DNA from: Fasciola hepatica
Taxonomy: Eukaryota; Platyhelminthes; Trematoda; Plagiorchiida; Fasciolidae
Direction: 5' to 3'
DNA length: 64,000 bases
Assembly (NCBI GenBank): GCA_948099385.1
Contig: CANUEZ040000105.1
Coordinates: 2,367,001 to 2,431,000 of the forward strand
In this document: in pieces, positions 26,046 through 36,612 of the stretch
Numbering within the stretch: the first letter of the stretch is position 1
Layout: every line of letters begins with the position of its first letter
Made by a program: the position numbers and the translations under genes
Notes under the pieces: model-generated
The model's input: only the letters and a program-made list of their open reading frames with translations
What the model was told of the DNA's origin: nothing
The model's database searches: none

Positions 26046-26785
26046 CTCACAACCAAATCAGAGATTGTCAAACCGAAACAAATCCTCGACTGGCCATTAA
26101 GTGACCCAATAATCAGACAAAATTAAACGCTCTACTCTCCTCGCTACTCTTCTCCCAATCCAATCTATTCTCAACCAGACCGGTGCATATTTCATCCCCC
26201 TCACTCAGACTGTGCACAGTCAGTGCTGTCATTTCGGACATGCAAAACATTGACCGGAAGTTGAGCGTGTTCAAACGGATCGGGATACCGCTAGCATATA
26301 GTGAAAATCTTCAGATTAGAATTGACAGATGAGAAAAGATGGTCATGTGATCCGGCAAATGCAAATGGCCGATAAGCAACAGTTTTTCTTCCATTTAGAA
26401 ATATAGAGAATTTCCGTTGCGAACAATTGCAATCCGTCTAATGGTTGTCTTTAGAATCGTCACGTGAACGTTAGAGACCTTTCGGGTTCTCCTACAAGTG
26501 TCCAATCGAACATCGTTTTCGAACAAAAGGGCTTCATGCTCATGATCATGATGGTTTCTTCCAGCCTTATCTGTTGTATTGTATGGTGATTCAGCTTTCA
26601 GTCTGTGTGCTGAAATCATCACAAAATGTTCATGGAATCCCATTTTATTTACTCCACTACTTTTGATTTAAATCACTGGCTTTGTATATCTGCCGATTTC
26701 TATGCAGGATTCGAACCCATTAGGAAGAGGTTCGCTCCTCACATGGTAACCGGTCGACCAATTCGTCTGCTTGTTACTGGCATAG
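26046..26785 (-). repeat. Repeat family D, copy 1 (inverted partner of 38.3-39.0 kb)
   Basis: The minus strand matches 38,295-39,042. The first part carries a perfect Pol III B box (GGTTCGAATCC, about 26,707-26,717) and is only loosely similar to its partner. From 26,629 to 26,530 about 85% of bases match. From 26,529 to 26,048 I count 2 mismatches in 482 bp. An open frame on this strand encodes an 82-residue stretch (non-ATG first codon) ending RRIAIVRNGNSLYF and a TAA. Just upstream is an acceptor-like GTGATGATTTCAG. The element ends at an (AT)n tail. It could be a tRNA-headed SINE with a long body or a gene fragment with its 3' UTR; I cannot decide. Confidence 0.85.
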
Positions 26786-28379
26786 TTCACGTCTGCCTTT
26801 GAGTTACCAGGAGCATCCAAACCGATCGGTCTTTGAAGCAAACCATTCATGTTATCCCATGGGACAATCCTGTTTTAAACGCTGAGCAATGTATTTCATA
26901 GTTTTTCTCAGTTGGCTCTGAAAGCTGGCTTTCTTAGTGGCCGATTTACCGGCATTACCATCTGATACGACTCCGGAGAAACCACATATGAGAACTTTGC
27001 AAGATATCTAGTGTTTTGAGCTTTATAACCCGTAAGTATCCTGTCTCCCTCTCCCAGGAACGAGGATAGCTGTCCCTTCGATGAAAAATAAGGTTCTCAT
27101 CTGAGTTGGTGGTAACAGAAATGCACAGAATCGCGTTCTACTTACTATCTGACGGTTTTTTAACTTTGGGCTTATAAGCTAACACTTGTTATCCAATCAT
27201 CAGTGACACTCGTAACAACTGTTTATCACATATGTGAATGAATTGAGGAACCAGTACCAGTTGGATGAAATGAACATGTGGAACAAATGAGGTCTTTCTT
27301 CTCATTCTACAGTAGGCTTGGCTCTCGCTGTTTTGGGAGTGTTTGGTATGGACTCCATCGTTAGTGTACCGTCCATAACAAGTATATTCACCACAGAAAA
27401 CCAAAAGATATTGGTGTAAATTAGAGAAGGAACAGAACAACGGCATAGTCCATTTTAGACCGCTTTTCAGTCGCTTCCGAAAAGGCCGTAACCGACCGAT
27501 TCGGTCCATACAAATTACTTCACGTGCGATTTGGTATTGAAAAATTTCAAACCGTGCAACAATCTACGGAAGGAGTGTTTCGTTACCGGTAGTGATGAAG
27601 AACGGGAACACTTGGAGCGGTTCCAGCAGACATTTGAACGACCCGAAGAAGACGGTAAATCAGTCAATACTTTCAAATGTGCTTAGGGAACTAAGAGAAC
27701 AGATCGCTCTCATGAAGTGGATGAGCGTCGTCAATAAAGCCACTATGTCAAGACAAACGTTTAAGGAACCGGAAAACCAGTTTAAAATCATTCTCGAGTA
27801 GTCCGAGAATATGACGGGAGAAGCGTAGAACCAGTGTGGAATGACGCATGCAAATGCAAAGCGTTTACCTGAAAGCAACGGGAAAGGAAGCGACACGATT
27901 TAAGAGAAATTTTCCACACCAAGTAGCTTCTAGTTCATTATCCTGATTGTGAATTTATCGGGCGACATATGGTACCGTGGGAGACTGTGTGAATTTGCAC
28001 TGGTGCACATGCAGTGCGTGACAAAATTATAAGAACTCGTCATGTTTCTACATAATCTCGCTTATGTAGTACCCATGGAAACCACATCTGGTCAGAAAGA
28101 CGGAATATAAGGCACGACAAGGCATGCGGGCTTTCAGAACCTAACTATGCACTACGTGTTAATTAAAGTCGAAAAAGTAGAAAACGAGGGCAAAAAATAG
28201 AGGTCCTTATCCCATACATTTTCACAATGGAAATTTTCTCAAAACCAGGTAGATTAATAAGCCTCACTACGAGGTGGATAATTCGGTCTGTGGATTTGGC
28301 GACTGCCGAATTTCGCCCGCGCTATACCACACGGAGATAAACGTAGAGATTTGAACAAGGGCGAATGTCTTCGTTCCAG
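26786..28379. other. No supported gene
   Basis: Several short frames, including a 106-codon minus-strand frame at 27,189-27,509 and a 69-codon plus frame at 27,592-27,801. None shows a recognisable domain. A 78-codon minus frame overlaps the latter. Confidence 0.35.
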
Positions 28380-29230
28380 TAAATCGGACCCATTCTTCTT
28401 GTGGTCGCCGGGCAATGCAAGAAATCGCGGAATTCACGGGCAAGTGTGCCTCAAATGCGAAAGGATCGTTCAGAATAACGAACGAAATTAGACCAAAGCA
28501 GATTCATTCGTCTGGCCTCCAACATCATGTGCTTCATGTCAACGTTGAAAGCTTTGTTCGTAGTTACTGTTTCGAAAAGAATTTCACAAAATCCTTCGAA
28601 GCTGAGCTGTGAACGAAGTACTACACGACGAAGGATATTTTGCTCTCGCACAGCTGCGCAACAAATAACACGGATTACTGGCCCAATCACACGTATCATG
28701 GACGAAATTTGAGGAAACGTCTACCTTGGTGACGAATAAATGATCTGAATTCTCTGGATGCTTAGAACTATTACTCCCATAATACCATAAAAAAACACTT
28801 TGAATGAAAGGAATAACGACAAGTACTCAGTGATGGTTTGGGGAATATTATCAGCTACCGCCAAATTGAGCTAGTTATACTTGAGGGTATTCAAGATTCC
28901 GTTGCATACATTTCAACATGATAAAGCTTCTGTCCACTGCCCACGAACTGCGAAATATTGAGTGTTGTTCCGTGGGATCAAGGTCACGCAAAGGCTAGCC
29001 TGCAGCCCAGACCTAAATTCGACTGAGAACCTATGAGACCTACTTCCACACCAAGTCAAATAAGATTCATTGGTTAACTAATCAAAGGGTGAACTGATAA
29101 CAGCTCTTAAGCGAGAATGGGTGAATACTGACCAAGGGACAGTTATATGTCCTTTAAGATGTATCCCAAAATGTTCTTGGTCGAAGCGGATGGGGACGTG
29201 GAAACGAATTTCCTTAAAATGCAGGTAGTA
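28380..29230 (+). pseudogene. Tc1-family transposase pseudogene, copy 1
   Basis: The remnant order is an N-terminal helix-turn-helix part (IRPKQIHSSGLQ, about 28,490), then LGDE with the first catalytic Asp (codon 28,731), then SVMVWGILS (about 28,829). FQHDKASVH follows with the second Asp (codon 28,920), then SPDLNSTENL with the third acid, a Glu (codon 29,025), and a C-terminal ELITALKREW block. Tc1 transposases cut and paste DNA with a DDE triad in an RNase-H-fold domain (family knowledge). All three acids are visible, but stops and frameshifts break the frame throughout. Terminal inverted repeats were not located. The middle and N-terminal parts match the minus-strand copy at 46.5-47.4 kb. 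Confidence 0.88.
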
Positions 29231-30960
29231 TCGCATCAAACTCTGGAATACGTTTTTTCTGCAGAGTATGTGCTGCATGTTTTAAAATACTTTGATGAAA
29301 CAGATTGCTGGAGTTCCCCGTTGAGTGAGGGAAATGCAAAAGTAGAGCACTATTACCAATGTGAATTTTTGATGAGAATTTCAGAGTGAATGACAGCTGA
29401 TCCGGTTATCCAGTACGACCGAATGCACGTAAAAGCCAAAAGCTTAATCAGGGGGTCTGGCGTACAGAATATATTGAGGCCAAAAACACAATTTGAACAC
29501 TACAACCCGGGCAGAAACAGTGCGATAGTGACACGATTGAGAATGACACTAAAGATATTCACGGACTCTGATCGATAATCGTACTACCCATCGGCTCATA
29601 AACCCCAAAGTTTTACAGGCAAGCTGACTAACCTGAAGATAGAATACGAAATCTTCACATATGCTGACAGTTAAAATGCTAGTCATAATCAGTTAATCAG
29701 TTAAATGTATCGGAGGTACCTTTGCGAGAATCAAGTAGGGCTATATAGACGGCGGTGGCGTACCGAAAACGATAGCATCTACATACTTGGTAATCACAGA
29801 GGTACGGTGAACCAATCTGGGGAAACATATGTGGAAATGAGAAGGGGCGATGAAATGGCGTATTGTAGATCGCTCGTTGCTAAAGGCAACTACCAAGATA
29901 ATTGCTTCAATTGAGAGGGAGGGAGGGGAACTGTTGATGTTTTGTGATACATTCAATCAACGAAGTAACGACTGAGGGCTGGTTTGCACTTGCAGCAAAA
30001 TCACTTGACAACATTTACCCGTTGAACAATCAAAAGCATTACTTTAGCTTAGAAACTAAATTCTAAGAACATAGAGAAAGAAATGACAAAAAATCCTTTT
30101 CGAGACAACCAAGTGCATGGACGTGAAATACTCTGCAACCGTGGGAGGGTGATATAAACACTGACCACTGGTTGATGAACAAACTAGTAATTCTCGGAGC
30201 CTACCCGTAGTCCCGGTAAGGACTGAACAGACCCGGACCAGAGCATATTGGGTCATCAATTTTCATGTTCATTTTCACTAGTCGGATATTTTATTGGTTT
30301 TAAGCGCGATTCGTCATGCAATATAAACGATCAACTCACCACTGAAAACTATGGAAACACTATACAGCTGGAAAGTGCGCACTTTGACTGACTGCGCTTT
30401 ATTTTTCTCCCCGTTCATCAAATTGGAGTTTTACCAGTCTCGCAAAAAAGGCATCTGTATAGGTCAATCATTTTCATGGGAGTTTATTATTCGCCTGAAA
30501 AATTCCAGGGCTCTATCCGTGTCACCGAAATGTTGTGTGTCTTCCGAATCGCGCACGGTCGGTTGGATCAAAAACTCAACAAAACCGGCTGGTAGACAGC
30601 TCTTAGCTGCACAGCTCCACCAAAAGCTGACAGTGCCCTCGTTCATTCCCACTAACAGACTGTCATTCTTGACGAAGAAAGAGATTTTATACGCATTCTC
30701 AGCCCCATAACCATCCGAGCATTTGTGTGTTTTGTGAGCAGGGATCCTGGTTAAACCAATGAGTGGAAAATGCGCTTATGCTCATGACTGTTTTGAATGC
30801 TACCAGCAACACGAGGTGTTCGTTAGGGGTAGGATTGGCACAACTTGGCGAAGAGGTTTGTTACTGAGTAACTCAGACCTGGATGTCCTGAGTTCTATTC
30901 CTACGACGAACGACCACTTTCCATTTAGACATTGCTCGTTTGGCCTTGGTTCCTTCCAGG
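29231..30960. other. No supported gene
   Basis: A 119-codon frame at 30,351-30,710 and its 62-codon antisense neighbour show no domain. The remaining frames are short. A purine run lies near 29,910. Confidence 0.35.
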
Positions 30961-31250
30961 AATACTGATGTTTGGCCGATTTTGACAATGTTTTGAGGTG
31001 ATCCAAATGTTAAAAGTCATTGGCCCCGGCGGGATCCGAACCCACGCATGGTGGACCACCTCAAAACATTGTCCAAATCTGCCAAACAGCAATACATTCA
31101 AAACACGCCCAGTACACTGAACTGGTGGAGTCCGGTTAGTAAAAAGGGAAATCCTGCTGTAGGCAGTCAAATTACAAGCTAGTTCACTTTGGCGGAAGTC
31201 ATGTGCTACTGTAATTTGGGCGGGTATACTGTGTGATCCATACTCTGAAG
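30961..31250 (-). repeat. Palindromic tRNA-like element (family A), copy 1, internally deleted
   Basis: Read on the minus strand: a 3'-flank block (31,250-31,141), an inverted arm (31,140-31,053), the 3' half of a tRNA-like unit (31,052-31,022, with GGGTTCGGATCCC and acceptor GGGGCC), then the complementary arm (31,017-30,961). The same order occurs at 54,532-54,917, where the tRNA-like unit is complete. Here about 54 bp covering the tRNA 5' half is missing. The shared junction shows that the palindrome spread or was duplicated as one unit. The 142-codon minus-strand open frame across this region is a by-product of the repeat. Confidence 0.85.
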
Positions 31251-31268
31251 TCAAATGTCCTCCGGTTT

Positions 31269-31352
31269 GGCCTCGTAGCTCAGCTAGTAGAGCACTCGCG
31301 GTACTAAAGCGAGGGTGATAACCATGCGTGGGTTGGAATCCCGTCGGGGCCA
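31269..31352 (+). repeat. tRNA-like unit of family A (single-sided copy)
   Basis: An 84-nt cloverleaf-like unit: acceptor GGCCTCG/CGGGGCC, D arm GCTC/GAGC, anticodon-like stem CTCGC/GCGAG with a 9-base loop GGTACTAAA, a long variable region and a T arm around GGGTTGGAATCCC. The T loop has one change from the consensus. The 9-base loop argues against a working tRNA. About 30 bp of the family-A tail follows (ACATTTGGATAACCTCAAAA). Unlike the neighbouring copy it has no inverted arm upstream. Confidence 0.75.
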
Positions 31353-33080
31353 AACTCTTCTAACATTTGGATAACCTCAAAACATACAGTATATTGTTGT
31401 ACATTAAAAAGAAATACAATGAATACTTATTATTTTTTTAACTGAAGTTCGAGGTTCTTCCCCTTTTTTCAGCAAATTCAGTTCATGGTTTTATTTGTTG
31501 AATGTTTCCCCGATATTTTCGCTAAAGGAGTACAGTAAATACTAGCCCACCCGTAATTCCGTACATTTTGCAATCGAACTTGAATACCTTTTTGAGTATT
31601 GTATAAAACTTCTTGTCTTATTATTTGAAAAGCCTCACTTAACTGTTGTTGGTTTTAATCTCGTTAGCATATATCTCATTCCAGCCATCTTTTGTAACGA
31701 AAACTAGCCACCATCGTGGCTCGACAAACGCGTTAACAACAACAGCTGCTTGACACAAGTCCACTTCACCGGTGGCTAGCAACGTAGACAAGGAGGCTGA
31801 CGGGGTTGTAAAATGTGTGTTGAATGCCGTGCTCCTAGGTGACGGTTGCTCTTGTAATATCTGCAGATATTTGAAAAGAGTGAAAACCCAATGAGCCGTA
31901 GCTCAGTAAGTATATAAAAAGGCGCCAACACGTCTGGGAACGTGGAAAAAGAGTCCTGTGACGATGAGTTACATTCTCATTATAGGCATCTCTGTTGAAG
32001 ACAGAATGATCACCGACGATCCAAAATTTTACTTCTCGCTTTTATAAAGCCTCTGTTTCTACCGGTGACCATCGTTTCTTGTTAGCCAGCTCAGCAAGCT
32101 GTGGCAGCTCGATAAAGCAGTGAGATAAGAATAAAGCATGCTATCAAACGCTGGTACACAAGAATACAATGTGAAAGGAATACCTCAAATTAACTCAATT
32201 CGTCCACGATGTGCCACAAACAGACATTAAGGAGGCCGCACGCAATTGATGCTCAGTGCTAGTTCAATGCCGCTTTCGGTCAGACGACCGTAAGTCCTCC
32301 GAAAGGGATCCCAGTGTCTTCAGTGCGGGTAGCCAAGTCGAAGTAGACTCCCTAAAATGGCTTTTGGGACTGTATGAGTTTGGTTTTTACTGCCACATAT
32401 CTCAGGTGGCTTACGAACAACGCAGGGAGAACAATCCACGTTAACCACCTGCGGGTGGATTGAAAATGTGTTTATTAAATAGATAAAATAGCGTAGAGTG
32501 ATGTGCATTGTGATGAATCGAATACGGAGGAAAACATGGAATGTACAAGGCGCTATACATCTGTTCGTCACCCACACATAAAACATACACACTGGGCAGG
32601 CAGATTTAGTTTCACTCAAGTAATTTATCTTTTACCAATAATTCCCTGCTTGACTGATCGCTCAGAACTGCTGGTTCTCCTTCTTTTTTACATCGTTCAG
32701 AGCTTGTGTTCAGTTCTTTACTGGAATCCCGAAGACAGAATGGTACATGTACTGCCCCACTGAAATTGTCTTTGTGTACAAAGACACATAAGGCTGTCCG
32801 TATCTAAATTCTCTACTCAGGCTCAAAATGTGTGTTTACAAGTCTGTTGATATCATTATGGTCAAGAATTATTCGGATGTAATAAAGGTGGAGATCAAAC
32901 GCCAGAATGCGATATTTGCCAGCCAACTCCTGAGAACCAAGGGTAGTACAAGTTTACAAAAAGGCATCAGACTTCTCTTGGGGTAAATGGTGGAACATTT
33001 CAGATTCCATGTAGACTTCGACAAAGCTTAGGCTGTATTTATTTTATCACCAGTTGACATCCTGCCCTCCCACCTGTCTA
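31353..33080. other. No gene; possible LTR-like promoter block
   Basis: GC-richer sequence at 31.7-32.15 kb holds a CCAAT box, a TATA box and an AATAAA in LTR-like order, listed separately. The rest shows only short frames with no domain. Confidence 0.35.
31888..32135 (+). promoter_or_regulatory. CCAAT-TATA-AATAAA block, possible solo LTR or promoter
   Basis: CCCAATG at about 31,888, a good TATA box (TATATAAAAAGG, 31,911-31,922) and AATAAA at about 32,130 lie in the order U3-R of an LTR, with about 220 bp between TATA and poly(A) signal. No matching second LTR or TG..CA ends were found, and no coding region follows. Chance occurrence cannot be excluded. Confidence 0.2.
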
Positions 33081-33084
33081 TGAA

Positions 33085-34300
33085 ATCATAACAGCTGAAC
33101 CTTTTTTGATTGTACACCTGCTCACTACCAAAGTATCATCTACCTCCGGACCCAAAGGTCTTTGTCATGATTGCACCAAACAAGGAGCCCACCTTTCAGC
33201 CGAAGTAATGACTTCCATTGCGAATCAATTTCTGATTAGCTTTACTATCCGTCACTCAGGAAGACCTGACACCATGGGTCCTATTCCAAAGGTTACCGGA
33301 TGAGCGGTTATCACGAAAAGCTTTCGTTTAATATCTTACGTGAACTACGTCTAAATTAATTGATAAGGCCATTCTTACGCGCCCAACCTGACAAGTGAAC
33401 CCCTCTGGTGACCTTTTTCAGTTTGCTTGTAAACTTAACAGATGGACTCTGGACTCTGCCACCTCAGTCATTCATCATGTGATTAAATCTTTGATCAATC
33501 AAACAAAGTTGGTCAAGTGTTTCTTTTTAGATTATTATTTCGGGTTTCATTCTACGCCTAGGTTACAGCCTCTTACCGAATTAGAACCTTTTTTCATGCC
33601 CACAGCATTGGTTTACCTGATAATCTTATTATTCCACTGGAAGGGAGATAGCGTAACAAATTAGATAATATATTTTTCTAAATCCTTGATAAACAGTTCA
33701 ACAGTGCTGCAGAGTGCCCTTCTTTATTCGTACTTCTTTCTCACCTACTTCAGTAACGTAATTGTCAACTCTTCCGCCAATGTTCAAAAGTACGCAGATA
33801 ATTTGTCTCTGTGCTAAGTCATCGGCGGTTCTTATGATTTCAACACATTCAGGGAAAATTTGTCAAATGTTGAATATGTTTACAGCCAATCTAGTCTCAC
33901 ACTGAACCCATGAACAAAAATGGTGTGTATCTTTACTTTGTGAAGTCTATTATTTGCCACAGACAATGTGATCAGTATTAACGGTTCCCTTTCTTGATTC
34001 GACTCCATCAAGTGCCTAGGAATGACAACGAATAGCAACTTCTGATGTTCTGCTCCCATTCATCAAGTTCGAAAGCTGCAACTTTTGTTCTCCACTTCGG
34101 TAGGCTCGGACATTTCCAACCCACCCACCCCCCACAATCAGCTCTATCCATTTAGGTCCAGCTGTGGGCTCTCTGTACTGTGCTCCATTGTTCACCTGTA
34201 GTTTTTCTAGATTTCTGAACGAATACGTCAGAAGTTTGTTGCACGGCTTGAAGGTAATAAATCATGTTCGCTTAATCTCCGTTAAGGAATCAACCCATAG
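33085..34300 (+). pseudogene. LINE L4: degraded non-LTR reverse transcriptase
   Basis: RT relic with KVSSTSGPKGL (GPDGI-type block, about 33,130), FACKLNRWTLDSATSVIHHV (QFAYK.NRSTLDA block, about 33,420), VKCFFLDYYFGFHS (catalytic FLDYS block with Asp kept, about 33,510), LQSALLYSYFF, KYADNLSLC (YADD box with second Asp to Asn, about 33,788) and KCLGMTTNSNF (late LGV block, about 34,010). Frames change between blocks. It is the same CR1/jockey-like architecture as L2 but clearly a separate, older insertion. No 5' endonuclease or 3' tail was recognised. Confidence 0.85.
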
Positions 34301-36172
34301 AACTGTTGACAGTCGTACTGATTAGTGCGTACAGTTTTCCTGAAAAATAATCTCCGATGATATGCGTCCGCCGCAAACAGATTGATCTCAGTAGAAAACA
34401 AAATTCCAATTTTCAACTTATCCCCTGTAATATCAAGGACGAATGAAAACAGCTTACCCTTTTCAAATGGATGCCTACCTCTTTACGGATATCAGACTGA
34501 TTACTCCCAGATTGCGCTGGCTGACCTTGCTCTTTGATTCAATTTCATTTCCAATCAGCACCATTTACTTCTCCTTTCTACCGTTAAGCATTTCTATTGA
34601 GAGAACTTTATGGAATGTTTGCTTGATAGCCAGTCCCACGGACTCCGAACTATTTTGTCTTGTTTTGTCGTGGTTCAGTTTCGATTAGCCGCTCTTGTAG
34701 ACTGTCGGCAGAGGTTCGGTTTTGCCTAATTTGCTTTTTGGCTGCTACGACTAGGAATTTTACTTGTTTGGTCTGGTAAAGCGAGCAGAACTCCTTTTTC
34801 TCATTTTGACTACCGGACAGGTATTTTTGACTTGTTGTTTTTAGTCAGCTGTTCCTGTTGCACAGATTTCCGTTCTATTTTTCGGCTACTTTTTGGTTGG
34901 ATAGTGACAAACGCTCACTGTCAGAGGTATGGTCCTTTTGTATGTTTTTAGTTGACGAATAGTATCGTGGACTCTTGTGGATCAATTTGTTCACGATCTT
35001 TTTGATCAGTGGGACCAAATGTTGCTCGATGCCCTTCTTTGGTTTCGAATGTTGACAGCCACTTTTGGCCGCTACGTCCCCTCTCATATATACAAATATA
35101 AGAATTTTCGCGTTCCGTAACTGGCCCGCTTATTGGAGAACAAAACAGAGTACTAACTGAGTTGTACACTTATCCTGACGAAAAAACTTCAGTTATTTTG
35201 TATCCAATTTTATAAATTCTGCGAGAAGTTGGATGCCATATGTTTTTAAGGGAATTGTTTGGACTAAAGTGACAACACACTGGCAGAAGTCGTACATATA
35301 AAAACAAAACTATGAGTACAAATCCTTGTTAGGAACCATCTTTAGAAGTCTACGTGCACCGACTACCTGGTAACCCTTCCAAAAGTCCTGGAAATAAGGA
35401 CTCTATGTACATCACGTGACGCGAACGCAATACAAACCACCGAGAGTCAACCTAATTATCATGGTAATAAGGTGCGAGATTTAAACTATTTTACTACGGG
35501 TTCTATCCTCACTTCGGGTTCGGCCGATATTCTTCTCTTCTATTAATTTATATACCTCCTTTCTACTTTAAGATAAAGATACAGTATTTCAGGTTAACAG
35601 TTGGGGAAAGTGATGGGCAGCAATGGCGGCGACAAGGTTCGATCCCGCGGACTAAAAGACCCAAAGCTCAGCGTGATAACCTTTTGACTAACACCGGTTA
35701 TTCCGGTGGTTCTCAAGTAGGGAGAAACAGCGTTGCTATGGTTCGGTTGTTTCCAGCGATGATGTGGATGCTGAAATCGCGTGGCTGATATTTTTGTAAA
35801 AATATCCCATGCTGTTCACCTTGTAACAACTGCTTTTTATCCGTTGGTTTCTGCCCCAAATGAAAATTGTCAATAAGTACAACCACTTTTCAAACTCAAA
35901 CCGCTTGGAACGACCTGAGATGAGGGCTTGAAACAAAACTCCAATACGATATAATCACATTATTCAATTATTCAGAATCACTGTGGGTAATAATTATTCG
36001 AGGCCTCATTCACATGGAGACCAGCTTTCGCTGCAAATCAGTGGAGTACAAGGTGATACTTGAAATCATAGCTAAACTTTGTTTTCCTCAGAGAGCACAA
36101 GCGTGTGCAAAATTAAGCTCACATAAATCTGGTTTACCCAAGGTTCTTACTTTGTAGTTAGTCTATCCTAAT
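34301..36172. other. No gene; one tRNA-like relic
   Basis: Short frames only, some on both strands at 34.9-35.2 kb. A tRNA-like relic lies at 35.64-35.70 kb and is listed separately. Confidence 0.35.
35636..35702 (-). repeat. tRNA-Pro-like relic
   Basis: On the minus strand the sequence TTAGTCAAAAGGTTATCACG, then GAGCTTTGGGTC with a TGG anticodon-like loop, then CCGCGGGATCGAACC resembles a eukaryotic tRNA-Pro. The anticodon stem needs wobbles and the T-arm is imperfect, so it is a pseudo-tRNA or an old SINE head rather than a gene. Confidence 0.35.
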
Positions 36173-36193
36173 TAGGTTGGGATAGCCTGAGGC
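36173..36193 (+). repeat. Family-B head fragment
   Basis: GGTTGGGATAGCCTGA matches the first 16 bases of the family-B head at 11,760. The body is missing, so this is a short fragment or chance match. Confidence 0.3.
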
Positions 36194-36504
36194 CTTCTTC
36201 AAACTGTGTTCTCTCTGACACGCAATCTTGATAGAGACTTAAACTTGATATTTTCTTTTCGAAAGGAAAAATAACTCAAAGAACATACCTTCAGGCAAAA
36301 GCAAGTATTTGTAGTTTCAGCTTCAGAAATTTTACATTAACTGGAAAATTGAATGGTTTTAGGTGAAATTTGGTGACATTTCATCTAGAGTAGCAAACAC
36401 TACTGCTTTCGGTAGAATCTATCCATCAGGCAACCTATCTGTCTTTCAGCAAGCCAGCGAACCATCCATCCAGTCAACTAGTCCACCAGTCAGTCATTCA
36501 CCCG

Positions 36505-36612
36505 GTCTGTCTGTCTGTCTGTCTGTCCGTCCGTCCGTGTCTGTCTACCAGTCTGTCTGTCTGCCTATCTATCTATCTGTCAACCTGTCTGTCTGACTCA
36601 CTGACTGACTAT
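36505..36612. repeat. Compound CTGT/CCGT/CTAT/CTGA microsatellite
   Basis: Imperfect tetranucleotide array starting with GTCTGTCTGTCTGTCTGTCT and ending with CTGA units. The open frame over it (SVCLSVRPSV-type residues) is produced by the repeat. Confidence 0.9.

Noticed and set aside
31269..31352. Functional tRNA gene
   Set aside because: The anticodon loop is 9 bases, the T loop is altered, and the same unit recurs within repeats with a shared tail.
30925..31353. 142-codon minus-strand open frame
   Set aside because: It lies entirely over family-A repeat sequence and tRNA-like units; the frame is a by-product of the repeat.
36363..36596. 77-codon frame rich in Ser, Val and Cys
   Set aside because: Encoded by the CTGT-type microsatellite.
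36505..36612. CRISPR-like or minisatellite array
   Set aside because: It is a simple tetranucleotide microsatellite without spacers, in a eukaryotic context.
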